From NCBI GenBank assembly GCA_947176055.1, contig CAMWPE010000030.1:1-14409 (forward strand): DNA of 14,409 nt, written 5' to 3'. Shown here piece after piece: positions 13,735 to 14,409 of this stretch. The stretch comes from an uncultured Desulfovibrio sp. (GTDB lineage: Bacteria > Desulfobacterota > Desulfovibrionia > Desulfovibrionales > Desulfovibrionaceae). The notes below the pieces were generated by a model that was not told where the DNA came from, searched no databases, and saw only the letters and a program-made list of their open reading frames with translations. How positions within the stretch are numbered: the stretch's first letter is position 1; each line of letters starts with the position of its first letter. Position numbers and translations under genes: made by a program.

Positions 13735-14409
13735 TTTTTTGCCAGTATTTCTAATCCTGGCGGCCTTCGCGGTTTTGCTCGCCCCCCGATCCGCGTCCGC
13801 CGCCGCCAAGCCCGATGTCCTTATTCTCCCCTTCCAGGCGAACGCGGGTCCGGAACTGCCCAACGCTTCGACCAGTTTGCCGCAAATGATCGCGTCCAAG
13901 CTCGAAGCCGAAGGTTTGAGCGTAGTTCCCATGGCCCGCTCCAGCGCGATTTTTAATCGAAGCGGCTCCAGGACTATCGATTTGTCCGTAGCCAGACGGC
14001 TCGCGAAGCAGGCGGGAGCCACCATCGTAATTTACGGAGCCTTCAATCAGCTGGGCGACGGCTTTTCCATGGAAACGCGGCTCGTTCCGGTCGACGGCGG
14101 CGAGCCAATTCCGGCTACTTTCGAGAGGGACAGTCTTCTCGCTCTGGACGAATGCGCCCAGACTCTCGCTTCCCGCGCGGCGTCAATGCGTCCGGCGCCC
14201 GCCCCGACCCCGGTCGCCCAACCCGGAGAACCCGCAGCGCAAGGATTCGTTCCAATGAATGTTTCCTCCGCGTCCGGCGGCCTGTCCGACGTGCAAGTGC
14301 GTGGAATGAATGTCATGGATCCCGACACAGTGCTTATGCGCCTTTCCATTCGCAAAGGCGATAATCCCGACGCCGACGCCATCAACGAAGAAGTGAAACG
14401 TATCTGGGA
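13715..14409 (+). CDS. bamA: Outer-membrane assembly protein BamA, N-terminal part (cut by window end)
   Basis: 231 codons are visible; the frame is open at the right edge. The N terminus is a signal peptide (MKK, hydrophobic about 8-22, cleavage near ASA at 27-29). Residues about 33-155 form a domain that is not POTRA: DVLILPFQAN, IASKLEAEGLSVVP, and a later GATIVIYGAFNQLGDGFSMETRLV look like a TolB-N/FlgO/CsgG-type alpha/beta fold. A proline-rich linker follows (about 159-174). From about 190, LSDVQVRGMNVMDPDTVLMRLSIRKGD reads as the first POTRA repeat of an Omp85 protein. The ATG has GGAG 7 nt upstream and lies inside the 3' end of lolD. The assignment to BamA rests on the POTRA start, the signal peptide and the position after lolCD; the barrel is outside the window. 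Confidence 0.82.
   Translation, partial: MKKVFPDFLPVFLILAAFAVLLAPRSASAAAKPDVLILPFQANAGPELPNASTSLPQMIASKLEAEGLSVVPMARSSAIFNRSGSRTIDLSVARRLAKQAGATIVIYGAFNQLGDGFSMETRLVPVDGGEPIPATFERDSLLALDECAQTLASRAASMRPAPAPTPVAQPGEPAAQGFVPMNVSSASGGLSDVQVRGMNVMDPDTVLMRLSIRKGDNPDADAINEEVKRIW

Overview
The window holds eleven recognisable genes, ten complete and one cut by the right edge, in two divergent blocks read away from a shared control region at about 9885-10170. No mobile element, tRNA, rRNA or CRISPR array was seen. The content is core envelope biology of a Gram-negative bacterium: an outer-membrane assembly protein (BamA) and a lipoprotein-export transporter (LolCD) sit beside cytoplasmic genes for cell-wall precursors. 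From memory, the order ftsH-folP-cdaA-ybbR-glmM-galU and the order lysS-lolC-lolD-bamA are both typical of Desulfovibrio and relatives (Desulfobacterota, formerly Deltaproteobacteria). The GalU signature GWGTRSLPATKNIPKEM also fits that group. The placement is an inference and was not checked by a search.

Left block, minus strand, in transcription order from about 9884 down to 150: ftsH (membrane AAA+ protease with a very long charged tail), folP (dihydropteroate synthase), cdaA (diadenylate cyclase making c-di-AMP), ybbR/cdaR (membrane-anchored CdaA regulator), glmM (phosphoglucosamine mutase), galU (UDP-glucose pyrophosphorylase), a PHP-family phosphoesterase, and a GH3 beta-N-acetylhexosaminidase with an export signal. 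ftsH to glmM is compact: ftsH/folP overlap by 4 nt, cdaA/ybbR overlap by 14 nt, and the other gaps are short. It looks like one operon linking membrane proteolysis, folate, c-di-AMP and the first committed amino-sugar step of peptidoglycan. galU follows after about 210 nt with its own candidate promoter. A strong intrinsic terminator lies between galU and the PHP gene.

Right block, plus strand, from 10171 to the window end: lysS (class II lysyl-tRNA synthetase), lolC/E, lolD and the 5' part of bamA. The last three are overlapped (4 nt and 20 nt), so lipoprotein export and beta-barrel assembly are probably translated in step.

The least ordinary parts are non-coding. The galU-PHP gap (2259-2492) carries an 18-bp hairpin starting 2 nt after the galU stop, a second bulged hairpin, and a perfect 8-bp terminator abutting the PHP start. 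A 17-codon leader ORF runs through that terminator and overlaps the PHP start codon as ATGA. Other points of interest are the roughly 170-residue FtsH tail, the extra N-terminal domain of BamA, altered motifs in FolP, and back-to-back promoters around an inverted repeat between ftsH and lysS. I see no clear new defence or mobile system; the leader-attenuator arrangement is the best candidate for something undescribed.
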